A DNA stretch of 64,000 nt, taken from NCBI GenBank assembly GCA_023667045.1, contig JAMPAU010000001.1, forward strand, positions 279,135-343,134. The letters are read 5' to 3'. Each line of letters opens with the position of its first letter. Position 1 is the first letter of the stretch. A model generated the notes under the pieces. The model made no database searches. It had not been told where the DNA came from and worked only from the letters and a program-made list of their open reading frames with translations. Position numbers and translations under genes: made by a program. This DNA is from Ruminococcus flavefaciens. GTDB lineage: Bacteria > Bacillota > Clostridia > Oscillospirales > Ruminococcaceae. This document shows positions 46,482 to 55,688 of the stretch, piece after piece.

Positions 46482-47998
46482 ACAAAACTACTAAAAGCAT
46501 TATCGGACTAAGTGTAGCTGTTGTCGTTCTCGGCGGAGGTCTCGCTGGACTTATGCTTACAGAACCAAAAGACAAGGAAAACAACGAAGAAAGTTCTGTT
46601 TCCACATCTGAAGAATCCTCTGAAGTTTACGGAGAGGGGATAGTGCTGATACAGGACGAAAAAAATGAAGAATCCGACATAAAAGAAGTAACCATCAAAA
46701 ACAGCACTGACAATCTTCATGTTGTAATGAAATCTCCGACAACGGAAGAATCATCGGCAACATATACCCTTGACGGTTATGAAGATATTCCGCTTAATAC
46801 CGCACTTGTCGGTACTCTTGCCAATAACGCAAGAAATATGGTTACAGGTTCGATAGTGGACGAAAACTGTGAAAATCTTTCAAAGTTTGGTCTTGACAGC
46901 CCTCAGGCAGAAGTTGAGGTTAAATTTCAGACAGGAACAGTAAAGAAATTTTCAATAGGTGACGAAACCCCTACAAAATCCGAAACTTATGTAATGCTTG
47001 ACGGCGAAAATACTGTCTATACGGTTGCAACCTCATATCTTGCCAACTACAGCAAAACCCTTGACGACTTTGTTGATATGGTGATACTGGAAGAACCTCC
47101 GGAAGAAAGTTATCCGAAAATAAACAGTCTCAGAATAGAACGTGAGGATATTGACTATGATATTATGCTTGAATACGACAAAAGCAGTGACGACGGCAAA
47201 TATTCCGGCGGTACTTCTGCTACTATGGTAATGGTTGAGCCTACCGACGCTTACCTTACCGTTGAGCGTTCTGAAGATGTTACAAACGGAATGTTCGGTT
47301 TGCAGGCAGAGGGGATATATTCCATTCACTGCAAAGAATCCGACATAGCAGAGGCTGGTCTTAAAGAACCTTTCTGCCGTGTTACTATGGACTGCGACGA
47401 CGGCAACAGTTATGTACTTCTCATGAGCGAACCTTTCACCGACGACAACAATAAAAAATGCTGTTACGCAATGTTTGAGGACGGCAATATTATTTATACT
47501 GTCGATACTGAAAATGCAAAGTGGAGTACTGTAATGCCTATTGATATAACATCAAGAATAATGATAGGTTCTTATGTATGGAACATCACAGACATGAGCG
47601 TTAAGACTGCCGATATGTCAGAAGAATTTGTTATCGAGCCGAAAGACAAGAACGCCGACAACACAAAGGCGGAAGATTTCAGCGTTACAAGAAACGGAGA
47701 GGTTTTTGACAGTGAACGATACAGGCAGTTCTATGGATTTCTTATTAATGCTTCAGCAGAAGAATTTGCACTTGACGCTGAAATTCCAGATACCGCCCCT
47801 GCTGTAACCGTCGAATATACTGATTCATATATGAAGAAGACTATCAAGATAGAGTTTTACGAAAATACAGCCCTCACAATGCTTATTGCAGTTGACGGAA
47901 AGAGCAAGTATATATGTTCAAAATCATATGTAGATACTCTTATTGAAAATATCAAAAGAATTGGAACAGGGGAGGATTATATCACGACCTGGAAATAA
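46478..47998 (+). CDS. DUF4340 domain protein
   Basis: The 506-residue protein has one N-terminal membrane helix (about 7-26), a Glu/Ser-rich linker, and extracytoplasmic repeats of the DUF4340 type (LSKFGLDSPQAEVEVKFQTG, IGDETPTKSETYVMLDGENT, and a second unit near GLKEPFCRVTMDCDDGNSYV). DUF4340 proteins regularly follow GldG-like genes, as here with ATGA overlap, suggesting a complex at the outer face of the membrane. Biochemical role unknown. Confidence 0.88.
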   Translation: MNKTTKSIIGLSVAVVVLGGGLAGLMLTEPKDKENNEESSVSTSEESSEVYGEGIVLIQDEKNEESDIKEVTIKNSTDNLHVVMKSPTTEESSATYTLDGYEDIPLNTALVGTLANNARNMVTGSIVDENCENLSKFGLDSPQAEVEVKFQTGTVKKFSIGDETPTKSETYVMLDGENTVYTVATSYLANYSKTLDDFVDMVILEEPPEESYPKINSLRIEREDIDYDIMLEYDKSSDDGKYSGGTSATMVMVEPTDAYLTVERSEDVTNGMFGLQAEGIYSIHCKESDIAEAGLKEPFCRVTMDCDDGNSYVLLMSEPFTDDNNKKCCYAMFEDGNIIYTVDTENAKWSTVMPIDITSRIMIGSYVWNITDMSVKTADMSEEFVIEPKDKNADNTKAEDFSVTRNGEVFDSERYRQFYGFLINASAEEFALDAEIPDTAPAVTVEYTDSYMKKTIKIEFYENTALTMLIAVDGKSKYICSKSYVDTLIENIKRIGTGEDYITTWK

Positions 47999-48023
47999 TA
48001 ATATCATAAAAGGAGGATATTCA

Positions 48024-48305
48024 ATGAACGAAAAATTTTACACCTATAAAGGCTATCCGCTTGTGAGATGCCGGAATACTATTTACTATGGCTATATGTC
48101 CGACGAATATGTAATAATGATGAATATACTTTCCACACAGAAAATAGGCGACACTGAGGTTGCCGGAAAAATAAAGGTTATTCAGATGTCAACCGACCCT
48201 ACTCTTGACCCTCTGAAAGCCTGTGTAAGAAACATGGAGTGCGAGGGGCTTTATGAGGCTCTCGACACTGCACGGGTATGGCTTGAAAAAGCTCTGAAAA
48301 AATAA
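48024..48305 (+). CDS. Small conserved-looking hypothetical protein
   Basis: A 93-residue soluble protein with a strong AAAGGAGGA before the ATG at 48024, 25 bases after the DUF4340 gene and followed by a terminator, hence the last gene of that unit. The sequence (YKGYPLVRCRNTIYYGYMSD ... KVIQMSTDPTLD) has no motif I can name. Confidence 0.78.
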   Translation: MNEKFYTYKGYPLVRCRNTIYYGYMSDEYVIMMNILSTQKIGDTEVAGKIKVIQMSTDPTLDPLKACVRNMECEGLYEALDTARVWLEKALKK

Positions 48306-48309
48306 AATT

Positions 48310-48343
48310 AATCCCGAAACCATATGGTTTCGGGATTTTTTTG
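48310..48343 (+). terminator. Strong terminator of the ABC/DUF4340 operon
   Basis: AATCCCGAAACC-ATAT-GGTTTCGGGATT (48310-48337) is a perfect palindrome followed by TTTTTG. Confidence 0.95.
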
Positions 48344-48400
48344 TATTTTGCGTGTGACAAATATAATTTATAATTCATAATGCTGAATGCATAATTATTT

Positions 48401-48668
48401 TTAATTCTTAATTATGCATTTTTAATTATAAATTGTTTTTAGCTGATTTTACAATACTTGTCAGAAGTTCAAGCCAGTATTCTGATTTTACGTTAGCACC
48501 TATGCTTGTTCCGCTCCTAAGAAGTTGTTTTGATAAAACATATTCTTTTTTCTCACTGCACATATATTGATAAAGTCTGACTATACGCACCGCAAATTTT
48601 TTGCTTTTAACTACAATAACGTTGTCTGGATTCATAATTCTTAATTATGCATTATTAATTATGAATTG
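48401..48668. repeat. 35-bp direct repeats flanking a small cassette
   Basis: 48401-48435 and 48634-48668 share TAATTCTTAATTATGCAT, then T/A-rich ends TTAATTAT(A/G)AATTG, with about three differences over 35 bases. Each is itself partly palindromic around ATTATGCATT/AATTATG. They bracket the truncated four-helix-bundle gene. Confidence 0.7.
48426..48635 (-). pseudogene. Truncated four-helix-bundle (S23-type) protein
   Basis: The 69-residue frame keeps the N-terminal signature of four-helix-bundle proteins of the 23S rRNA intervening-sequence family (FAVRIVRLYQYMCSEKKEYV then LSKQLLRSGTSIGANV) and then jumps directly to the C-terminal end (YWLELLTSIVKSAKNNL). About 45-50 residues that normally form the middle helices are missing. 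It is flanked by direct repeats and ends within one. Probably a degenerate mobile-type cassette with no function. Confidence 0.7.
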
Positions 48669-48671
48669 TTA

Positions 48672-51053
48672 TCAGCCGAGTATAACGGTTATATCGTTGT
48701 TTTCATTGAGAGAATCAGCAAGAATATAGTTTTTATCGAGCTTTTTTCCGTTAAGGATAATTTCCTTTACACCGCTTTCAACGTGTGCGGAGTTGTCAAC
48801 TGTAATGTTGAGTTTCTTTCCTCTGAAATTCTTTTCAATCTTGAATCCGTCCCACTCAGCCGGCACAGACGGCGATATTTCAAGACCTTTCATATCCGGT
48901 CTCATACCGCATATGCCCTCTACACAGCCTACCATTACCGTTGAAGCCGTACCGGTAAGCCAGTGTACGTGTGAACGTCCCTCATATTTTGATGCTCTTG
49001 ATTCTGTAAACTGTCCGTGAACATAAGGCTCCATTACACGTATTTCAGCCTTGTCGTTCATGGAAGCAGGCGAACTCTCCATAAAGTATTCAAAGGCTCT
49101 GTTTCCGTGACCCAGAAGTGATTCAGCGAGAATAAGCCAACCTTGCGACTGTGAGAATATACCGCCGTTTTCTTTGGTATCGTCGTTGAAGATATGCATT
49201 AAAGCGCCATCAAAATAGTGTTTCTTGTACGGCGGGTCAAGGAGTTTTGCACCATAAGGAGTATTGAGTATTTCGTGTACGCTGTTCATAGCCTTTTCGG
49301 ACTGTTCAGCACTGGCGAACTTTGAAATAACGCTCCACGACTGAGGGTTAAGCCACATATTAGCTTCAGGGTCTTTTTTAGCACCAACTATAGTGCCGTC
49401 CTCACGTATGCCACGAATGAATCTGTCATTGTCCCAGCATTTTTCGAGTGCGGAAGCAAGTTTTGCCTGAACGCCATCAATATATGCGATATAGTCTGTG
49501 TCGTTTTTGGACTGTGCCATGTCCTTTATGACGCTCATAGCGTAATATAACTGGAATGCCACAAAAGTAGATTCGCCCTTTGCACCAAGACGGAGACAGT
49601 CATTCCAGTCGGCGTGCAGACCTGCCGGCATATCGTGAATGCCAAGATGATTCATTGAGAAGTCTATAGCCTTTTTGAGATGATTATAGACTGTATCTTC
49701 ACCGCCGTTGGCATAAACTATTACTTCGTCAAGGAAGTTTTCATTACCGGATTCGCCTAAATATTTAACTATAGTCGGGAAAAGCCACAGTGCGTCATCT
49801 GCACGGTATGAGGGGTGACCTGTTTCTTTGACATATTCGGGGTCGTCGGGGGTATTTTCGTGACCTGCATTGTGCGTGAACTTTACAAGCGGAAGTCCAC
49901 CGCCGTTATCCACCTGTGCGGACAGCATGAAACGTATCTTGTCGCAAGCCATTTCGGGATTAAGGTGAATAATGCCCTGAATGTCCTGTACAGTATCACG
50001 GTAGCCGTAGCCGTTGCGGAGTCCGCAGTAAATGAACGACGCTGCACGTGACCATATGAATGTTATGAAACACTGGTAGGCGTTCCAGACGTTAATCATG
50101 TTGTTAAATTCAGCGGAGGGTGTTTCAACCTTAAAATTAGAAAGCTGACCGTGCCAGTAGTCTTTCAACTGCTTTATTTCGCTGTCAACCTTGCCGGACT
50201 GTTTGTATTCGTTGAGGATTTCGTCAGCCTGTTCGTTGTCACGCTGACCGAGAATATAAATCATCTCGATAGTTTCGCCGGACTTCAGAGTAATATCAGA
50301 CTGCAATGCACCGCATGAATTTGAGTTGTAGTTCATAACGTTGTTGCACTTGCCTGTCTCAACGGCTATAGGATTTGAGTAAGTTCTGTAGCTGCCGATA
50401 AATTCCGACAGATTACCGCATGAAGCCGAAATATCAGCACCGACCATACCGAAAAATCTGTTTCTGCGGTCTTTTTCGCTGTTTCCGCTTATAGTCTGGA
50501 GAATCTTGTTTCCTTTAAACTCTGTCTGTGAGATGAAAAGCGAGTACTGTAAATTTACCTGGTCTTGTTCATAGTTGTCTTCGTTGGTGAACTCAACAAA
50601 TCCAAAAGCTGAAAGATTTCTGTCCTTGTCGCTGTTGTTTGTGATTTTTGCACGCCATACCTCATAGGTTTTGCCGTACGGTACGTAATATGTCACCTCA
50701 GACTTTATTTCAGCGTATTCAGCAGAAATAATCGTATAGGCTGTACCGTGACGGCATTCTGACTTGTATTTGTCAAGGGGCTTGCCGACCGGTTGCCATG
50801 AAGCTGACCAGTAATCATTTGATTCATTGTCACGGATATAAATATAACGTCCGGGCAGTGCCATTTCGGAATTGAAACGGAAACGTGTTATTCTGCCGTT
50901 TGCACCGGATTTCACAAAGCTGTAACCGGCGGCGTTGTTTGAAATCATAGCACCGTATTCTGGGTCGCCGAGATAGTTAGCCCAAGGGGCTGGGGTTGCG
51001 GGATTAGTGATGACGTACTCCTTGTTAGCAAGGTCGAAGTGTCCGTACTGCAT
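48672..51053 (-). CDS. GH94 cellobiose phosphorylase
   Basis: Phosphorolyses cellobiose to glucose 1-phosphate and glucose, saving ATP in cellulolytic anaerobes. The 793 residues fit GH94: an N-terminal beta-sandwich (HFDLANKEYVITNPATPAPW), the (alpha/alpha)6 barrel with RNGYGYRDTVQDIQGI, the general-acid aspartate in LHADWNDCLRLGAKGES, and PYVHGQFTESRASKYEGRSH near the phosphate site. GGAGAA lies before the ATG. Cytosolic, no signal peptide. The LRLGAKGES pattern is that of cellobiose-specific, not chitobiose, enzymes; this is from family knowledge. Confidence 0.94.
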   Translation of the reverse strand: MQYGHFDLANKEYVITNPATPAPWANYLGDPEYGAMISNNAAGYSFVKSGANGRITRFRFNSEMALPGRYIYIRDNESNDYWSASWQPVGKPLDKYKSECRHGTAYTIISAEYAEIKSEVTYYVPYGKTYEVWRAKITNNSDKDRNLSAFGFVEFTNEDNYEQDQVNLQYSLFISQTEFKGNKILQTISGNSEKDRRNRFFGMVGADISASCGNLSEFIGSYRTYSNPIAVETGKCNNVMNYNSNSCGALQSDITLKSGETIEMIYILGQRDNEQADEILNEYKQSGKVDSEIKQLKDYWHGQLSNFKVETPSAEFNNMINVWNAYQCFITFIWSRAASFIYCGLRNGYGYRDTVQDIQGIIHLNPEMACDKIRFMLSAQVDNGGGLPLVKFTHNAGHENTPDDPEYVKETGHPSYRADDALWLFPTIVKYLGESGNENFLDEVIVYANGGEDTVYNHLKKAIDFSMNHLGIHDMPAGLHADWNDCLRLGAKGESTFVAFQLYYAMSVIKDMAQSKNDTDYIAYIDGVQAKLASALEKCWDNDRFIRGIREDGTIVGAKKDPEANMWLNPQSWSVISKFASAEQSEKAMNSVHEILNTPYGAKLLDPPYKKHYFDGALMHIFNDDTKENGGIFSQSQGWLILAESLLGHGNRAFEYFMESSPASMNDKAEIRVMEPYVHGQFTESRASKYEGRSHVHWLTGTASTVMVGCVEGICGMRPDMKGLEISPSVPAEWDGFKIEKNFRGKKLNITVDNSAHVESGVKEIILNGKKLDKNYILADSLNENNDITVILG

Positions 51054-51103
51054 AGTTTTTATTCTCCTTTTCTGCCGTGAAAGGCATAATTATTTAATGC
51101 TTG

Positions 51104-51634
51104 TCAGATTTTTTCACATACTGATACGATAAACTTTCCGTCTTTGAGTATATACTGCTTGAATCTGTAATCCTTGACGGAAGACGTTATTTTACTGCCG
51201 TCGAATGAAAATTCAACGGTATTCATAGGGTAGGAAATACCTATACCAATAGCTTTTACATAAGCCTCTTTTAAAGTCCACAGACGGAAAAATAATAAAT
51301 CACGTTCAGTTTCTCCGGTGTTTTCAATCATGAGTTTTTCGTTTTCAGAAAATGAACGCTTTACCACATTCGGACGGTATGGGCGTACACCCTCGCAGTC
51401 CACACCGCACTCCCTGTCAGATAAAAGACACACTGCTATGCCGTCAGCATGGGAGAGGTTATATTTTATTTTCGGATATTCTGCAAGTGAGGGCTTGCCG
51501 TGTTTGTTGCGGACTATAGGCGTTTCGTCCGTGATATACTCTATTTTACGTGTCCGGAGACACTCACGGAGCAGGTTATGTGCATGAGTACGCTGTTCTT
51601 TTTTCGGGACTTCTTTAAGCGATATAAGCAACAT
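51104..51634 (-). CDS. Sfp-type 4'-phosphopantetheinyl transferase
   Basis: Transfers phosphopantetheine from CoA to carrier proteins. The 176 residues contain NKHGKPSLAEYPKIKYNLSH, the Mg-binding pair in CGVDCEGVRPYR, and WTLKEAYVKAIGIGI. I start it at the ATG at 51634 behind AAGGTGG; the GTG upstream lies in that site. Carrier proteins or synthases are not in the window. GH94 follows 50 bases downstream on the same strand. Confidence 0.9.
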   Translation of the reverse strand: MLLISLKEVPKKEQRTHAHNLLRECLRTRKIEYITDETPIVRNKHGKPSLAEYPKIKYNLSHADGIAVCLLSDRECGVDCEGVRPYRPNVVKRSFSENEKLMIENTGETERDLLFFRLWTLKEAYVKAIGIGISYPMNTVEFSFDGSKITSSVKDYRFKQYILKDGKFIVSVCEKI

Positions 51635-51672
51635 AATTTCAACCACCTTATATAAAAAAATCTTTTACGGAT

Positions 51673-51701
51673 ATTATATCACATTAATGACAGAAATGCA
51701 A
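51673..51701 (-). promoter_or_regulatory. Promoter of the phosphopantetheinyl transferase gene
   Basis: TTGCAT (51701-51696), a 17-base spacer and TATAAT (51678-51673) with TGA before it (extended -10), minus strand. Confidence 0.72.
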
Positions 51702-51834
51702 GAAAAAAGTGACATTTGTCACTTGTTTTGATAAATTTCAGTATGTTATAATTTGTATATGAAATGTGTCTGCTTTGTAATTCGGGCGTAATCACTTGAT
51801 GGATTTTTATATGCTATAATAAAGAGGGATTTGA

Positions 51835-52080
51835 ATGTGGATTTTTTTGATATTATTTATAATTATATTATTTGTCGTGTCACAGATTCTGATTGAAATA
51901 AAATCAGAAGACAATAAAATTTATTCCGGATTAAAAATTTTTTTTAAGATACTGGCATGGATTTTAAAAATACTTTTATCAATATATATACTTATTACTG
52001 TAGTAGATGTAATTTTCGGTATTTTTACTGATTCAATATTGGGAGGATTCCGTGATTTTTTGCTGGGATTCGGATTTTAA
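51835..52080 (+). CDS. Small hydrophobic membrane protein
   Basis: An 81-residue protein with GAGGG before the ATG and two to three hydrophobic helices (IFLILFIIILFVVSQILIEI; ILAWILKILLSIYILITVV). A possible promoter (TTGTTT at 51723, TATAAT at 51747-51752) lies upstream. It is the first of a long run of small membrane proteins. No family recognised. Confidence 0.62.
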   Translation: MWIFLILFIIILFVVSQILIEIKSEDNKIYSGLKIFFKILAWILKILLSIYILITVVDVIFGIFTDSILGGFRDFLLGFGF

Positions 52081-52106
52081 AATAAATATAAAGGAGAGTT
52101 TTTTTT

Positions 52107-52340
52107 ATGGAGATTATTTTTGGAACTATTATACCGTGCGTTTTATTTGTTGGAATACCGGTCGGAATAATGATATTTTTTATAGTGTCGCTGATTCGGT
52201 TCAAAAGAACCTCCAAAGACAGCGAAAACTATAAAAAAAGAAAAACTACTTATATAGTGTCGGCGGTGCTTGCCGGAATACTTTTTACGGCTGTTGTAGC
52301 GTTGTTTATAATGATTTCAATTTCACTTACGTATATGTAA
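52107..52340 (+). CDS. Small two-helix membrane protein
   Basis: A 77-residue protein with AAAGGAGAG before the ATG and two membrane helices (FGTIIPCVLFVGIPVGIMIF; VLAGILFTAVVALFIMISIS) separated by a basic loop. Spaced 26 bases from the previous gene. Function unknown. Confidence 0.62.
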   Translation: MEIIFGTIIPCVLFVGIPVGIMIFFIVSLIRFKRTSKDSENYKKRKTTYIVSAVLAGILFTAVVALFIMISISLTYM

Positions 52341-52353
52341 AGGAGCGTACAGA

Positions 52354-52491
52354 ATGAATGATAAACTTTTTCGCAAGATATTGGTAACGGTTATGATTTT
52401 AGGTGCGGTAAGTACAGCGGTACTTGTGGCGTATACATTCCACCTGCACGAACACTGCTCTATAATTTCCTACATAGCAAACGGAGGCTGA
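52354..52491 (+). CDS. 45-residue single-helix membrane peptide
   Basis: A short frame with AAAGGAG nine bases before the ATG: a basic start (MNDKLFRKI), one membrane helix (LVTVMILGAVSTAVLVAYTF) and a short His-rich outer end (HLHEHCS). It lies between the two-helix protein and the phosphate-binding-like protein, whose ribosome binding site CGGAGG is inside its last codons. Too short for usual calling. The tight spacing and good ribosome binding site support it. Confidence 0.6.
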   Translation: MNDKLFRKILVTVMILGAVSTAVLVAYTFHLHEHCSIISYIANGG

Positions 52492-52495
52492 ACAT

Positions 52496-53449
52496 ATGAA
52501 ACTTTTCCGGCAGATTACGGCGTTGTTGCTGATAGTACTTGTCTTTGCAGGATTTGACTTTTCTGTGTATAATCTTTTCACAAAACGCTACATAAACAAC
52601 ACAAGCGAACAAATGCAGGCTAAGTCAATAGAACTTGACAGATATTTACCGTTTGCGGAAGATTCAGAAGTCGTTAAAATTGATACGGACTTCAAATTGA
52701 CAGAAAATCTTCCGGTTATAGACGGTGCGGCGGCATTATATCCGGTGTTTTCGGGATTTGTGGGGGCAGTTTATCCGGAAGACAGTGTTTCCTTTGACGG
52801 CGAAAACTTCACTCCGGAAAGTGCCTTGCAGTACACGAATACTTTAAAAGCCTATGAATCGGTTGTTGACGGCGGTGCGGATATTATTTTCTGTGCCGAA
52901 CCCTCTCAGCAACAGCTTGACTATGCACGGGAGCAGGGCGTGGAACTAGAGTTTTTGCCGGTAGGTCGTGAGGCTTTTGTTTTCATTGTGAACAACGATA
53001 ATCCGGTTGAAGATTTGACAGTCGAGGAAATAAGGGGTATTTACTCCGGAAAGTATACAAACTGGTCGCAGGTCGGCGGTGACAGTACCATAATAGACCC
53101 AGTACAGAGAATTGAGGGTAGCGGAAGTCAATCTGTTATGGTGTCTTTCATGGACGGCACACCCATGAAAAAAAATCCTTTCGGGTTTATGGGACGTGCT
53201 ATAGGTTTTTCATTCAGGTATTATGTGTCCGGAATTGTCGAAAACGGCGGTGTGAAGATGATTTCCGTGAACGGCGTATATCCCGACAAGGAAAATATAT
53301 CGTCCGGAAAATACCCGATAACCGTTGACTTTTATGCGGTCTACAGAAAAGACAACACCAACCCGAATGTTGACTTAATGCTTGAATGGATTCTCTCTGA
53401 GGACGGACAGAAAATAGTAGAAAAATCCGGATATATTCCGGTAGAGTAG
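52496..53449 (+). CDS. PstS-like periplasmic/extracellular binding protein
   Basis: The 317-residue protein has an N-terminal membrane helix or signal anchor (ITALLLIVLVFAGFDFSVY) without an evident lipobox. The binding fold is of the phosphate-binding (PBP-like 2) type: NLPVIDGAAALYPVFSGFVG, followed by VEEIRGIYSGKYTNWSQVGG and IEGSGSQSVMVSFM, the last resembling the PstS phosphate loop. No pst permease genes are near. It may act as an anchored sensor or orphan binding protein. Confidence 0.8.
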   Translation: MKLFRQITALLLIVLVFAGFDFSVYNLFTKRYINNTSEQMQAKSIELDRYLPFAEDSEVVKIDTDFKLTENLPVIDGAAALYPVFSGFVGAVYPEDSVSFDGENFTPESALQYTNTLKAYESVVDGGADIIFCAEPSQQQLDYAREQGVELEFLPVGREAFVFIVNNDNPVEDLTVEEIRGIYSGKYTNWSQVGGDSTIIDPVQRIEGSGSQSVMVSFMDGTPMKKNPFGFMGRAIGFSFRYYVSGIVENGGVKMISVNGVYPDKENISSGKYPITVDFYAVYRKDNTNPNVDLMLEWILSEDGQKIVEKSGYIPVE

Positions 53450-53458
53450 TAGGACTTT

Positions 53459-53884
53459 ATGTTTATAATTCTTGAATCAGGTATATTTTGGCTTATGGCA
53501 CTGGTATTTCTTGTGGTGGAAATATTGTTAGGCTCTCATATGATAATATCAGAAAATACTATAATTACTAAGATTTTTATTGTAATAGGGGATATTCTGC
53601 AAATTTTCTGGGAGCTTTTTATGCTTATTCTATATCTTCTGTCTTTGTTGATTGGCGTACCCGACATATTCAGAGCAATAAAGTTTGCTTATGAAATAGG
53701 AATTAGTGCTATAGTAACACTGATGTTTTTTGTGTTAGTGTTTTTGCCATACGGACTGAGCAAGTGTTTATATAAGCGGTATTATAAGAAAAGAAAAGTA
53801 TCGGAATACTGGATTATACCATCAAAAATAATAAGCACTATAACAATATTAATATATATAATTGGATTAATATTGACTATCTGA
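53459..53884 (+). CDS. LPYGL-family small membrane protein, copy 1
   Basis: A 141-residue protein with about four helices. It carries the motif shared by several neighbours: FLPYGLSKCLYKRYYKKRKV then SEYWIIPSKIISTITILIY, preceded by IVIGDILQIFWELFML. I do not know this family from elsewhere. Start at the ATG at 53459, 9 bases after the binding protein, with a weak AGTAGGA. Confidence 0.6.
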   Translation: MFIILESGIFWLMALVFLVVEILLGSHMIISENTIITKIFIVIGDILQIFWELFMLILYLLSLLIGVPDIFRAIKFAYEIGISAIVTLMFFVLVFLPYGLSKCLYKRYYKKRKVSEYWIIPSKIISTITILIYIIGLILTI

Positions 53885-53935
53885 ATATATGATAGGCTTT
53901 AATTATGCTATTGATTTGATTGATTCAATTGTTTT

Positions 53936-54334
53936 TTGGAATACTTTGTGATTTTGGGAGTGTTAAGATTTTTTATGAAAACTTCAGGAAAAAATACTTT
54001 AACTGAGATTTTAATTATAGTGGGGGATATTGTCCAGATTTTGTGGGAGTATTTCATGTTGGCAATATCCGGTACGTTGGCTTTCAGAAAGTGGCTGTTA
54101 AACGACGGTTCAGAAATTCCTGTCAGAATAGAAATTAATGATATACGTAATATTGCGGTAACGACACTTATATTTGCAGTGCTTGTGTTTTTGCCATACG
54201 GACTGACTAAATGTCTGTATTGGTGGTACTATGAGGGAAAAAACGTCTCAGAACGCTGGATTAAACCGTCATTTGTAATCAGCATTGTAACAGTTGTATT
54301 GTATATATTTGTCGGAATAAGTGCATTTGTCTGA
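53936..54334 (+). CDS. LPYGL-family small membrane protein, copy 2
   Basis: A paralogue (up to 132 residues) with IIVGDIVQILWEYFMLAISG, FLPYGLTKCLYWWYYEGKNV and SERWIKPSFVISIVTVVLYI. The start is uncertain: a TTG at 53936, or the ATG at 53975 (MKTSGKNTLTEIL). The 3' ~300 bases are repeated directly downstream as copy 3. Confidence 0.55.
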   Translation: MEYFVILGVLRFFMKTSGKNTLTEILIIVGDIVQILWEYFMLAISGTLAFRKWLLNDGSEIPVRIEINDIRNIAVTTLIFAVLVFLPYGLTKCLYWWYYEGKNVSERWIKPSFVISIVTVVLYIFVGISAFV

Positions 54335-54674
54335 AAAATACGGAGGGCTTTTTGTGAGAGTATTTCATGTTGGCAATATTCAGTACATTGGCTTTCAGAA
54401 AGTGGCTGGCATATGAACCAATGCCGGACGGTTCAGAAATTCCTGTCAGAATAGAAATTAATGATATACGTAACATTGCGGTAACGACACTTATATTTGC
54501 AGTGCTTGTGTTTTTGCCATACGGACTGACTAAATGTCTGTATTGGTGGTACTATGAGGGAAAAAACGTCTCAGAACGCTGGATTAAACCGTCATTTGTA
54601 ATCAGCATTATAACAGTTGTATTGTATATATTTGTCGGAATAAGTGCATTTGTCTGAAAAATCCGGAGGGCTTT
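54044..54674 (+). repeat. Tandem ~300-bp direct repeat
   Basis: About 54047-54354 and 54359-54674 are nearly identical, from GTATTTCATGTTGGCAATAT to CGGAGGGCTTTTT. The second unit has an 18-base in-frame addition near 54411 (GCATATGAACCAATGCCG replacing TTAAAC and bases around it). This is a recent tandem duplication with a 5'-truncated second copy. Confidence 0.8.
54367..54657 (+). CDS. LPYGL-family membrane protein, 5'-truncated copy 3
   Basis: A 96-residue frame almost identical to the C-terminal part of copy 2 (FLPYGLTKCLYWWYYEGKNV, SERWIKPSFVISIITVVLYI), lacking the first helix. The GGAGGG before it is followed by GTG in another frame, so the ATG at 54367 has no proper ribosome binding site. 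Probably a non-functional duplication product. Confidence 0.45.
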   Translation: MLAIFSTLAFRKWLAYEPMPDGSEIPVRIEINDIRNIAVTTLIFAVLVFLPYGLTKCLYWWYYEGKNVSERWIKPSFVISIITVVLYIFVGISAFV

Positions 54675-54677
54675 TTT

Positions 54678-55460
54678 ATGAAACACAATATTTTTACTAA
54701 GATTTTAATTATAGTGGGAGATATTATTTAGGTTTTATATGAATATCTCATATTTTTCGTTTGGTTATTTATTTCTTTTCCACGCACTGTATACGGCATA
54801 TTTGAAGATGCATCAGGCATGGAGTCAATAGAGTTTTTTTATGAATTTAGTCATTTTATTGCTTTGCTTGTGTTAGTGCCGATGTTTTTTTTACTGGCGT
54901 TTCTGCCGTACATAATAAGCAGACATTTATATAGAAATATTTCGGAAAAATGGTTTATACCATCAAAAATAATCAGTATCATGACGGCGGTATTATATTC
55001 CGGAATAATAATTCATTATTTTATTCAGAGTATAGGCATAATGTTTACGGCGATTCTTATGGTACATATAGTAATGTTCGTTCTGATTGTGAGAAGTTTC
55101 TTCCGGAAAAAAACACCATGCGGAAATTATTACGGTTTTATCTTGAAATTTCTTTCAGTCATTTTAAATATTATTTTCGGAATAACTGCATTTTTAGGTG
55201 TTAAACAGGGACTGTCTCTTGTTTCGGCTGAGGATTTCCTGCGTTATAAGGAAAATTTCAGCTTATGGAAGTGCATAACAGGCATGATAATAAGCGAAGT
55301 TTCAGTATTTATGCCGTGCGGAATGAATCTTTTATTAGACAGGCGTTTATATAATAAAAACGGTCTTTCAAAGTGGTGGACGTTTCCGGCGGTACTGGTA
55401 AGCATGGGAATTTTTTTGATATACTGGCACGGTTTAGGATATTACAATTATAGTTTTTAA
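54678..55460 (+). pseudogene. LPYGL-family membrane protein with two modules, in-frame TAG at codon 18
   Basis: The frame starts well (CGGAGGG then ATG at 54678: MKHNIFTKILIIVGDII) and meets TAG at 54729-54731, where the paralogues have glutamine (GDIVQILWE), then stays open to 55460. The continuation holds two copies of the module: FLPYIISRHLYRNISEKWFI and FMPCGMNLLLDRRLYNKNGL, followed by SKWWTFPAVLVSM. A single CAG-to-TAG change explains the break. The downstream ATG at 54819 might allow a shortened product. Confidence 0.65.
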
Positions 55461-55479
55461 TTTGCAGGAGGAAATATAA

Positions 55480-55623
55480 ATGTTAAAAGTCGTATTGATA
55501 TTTTGGGGTGTCGTTATACTTAATTTAACCGCATTGTTTTTTATAACAAAAAGATTTTTCTGGATTGATAGTTTCAACGGGAAAAATCTTTTCGGTTATA
55601 TAAAAAAATGGTTTGGCAGTTGA
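55480..55623 (+). pseudogene. Truncated LPYGL-family paralogue (47 residues)
   Basis: Starts with CAGGAGGAA and ATG at 55480 and resembles the N-terminus of the next two genes (ILNLTALFFITKRFFWIDSF NGK against ITALFFITKNFFRIDKFNGK), but ends after 47 residues with an unrelated KKWFGS. The motif-bearing half is lost. Confidence 0.6.
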
Positions 55624-55688
55624 ATATAGGGCAACATCAGAATTTATTTAATTTTTTATGTTACTATAAATTGATATGAGGTGTTTAT

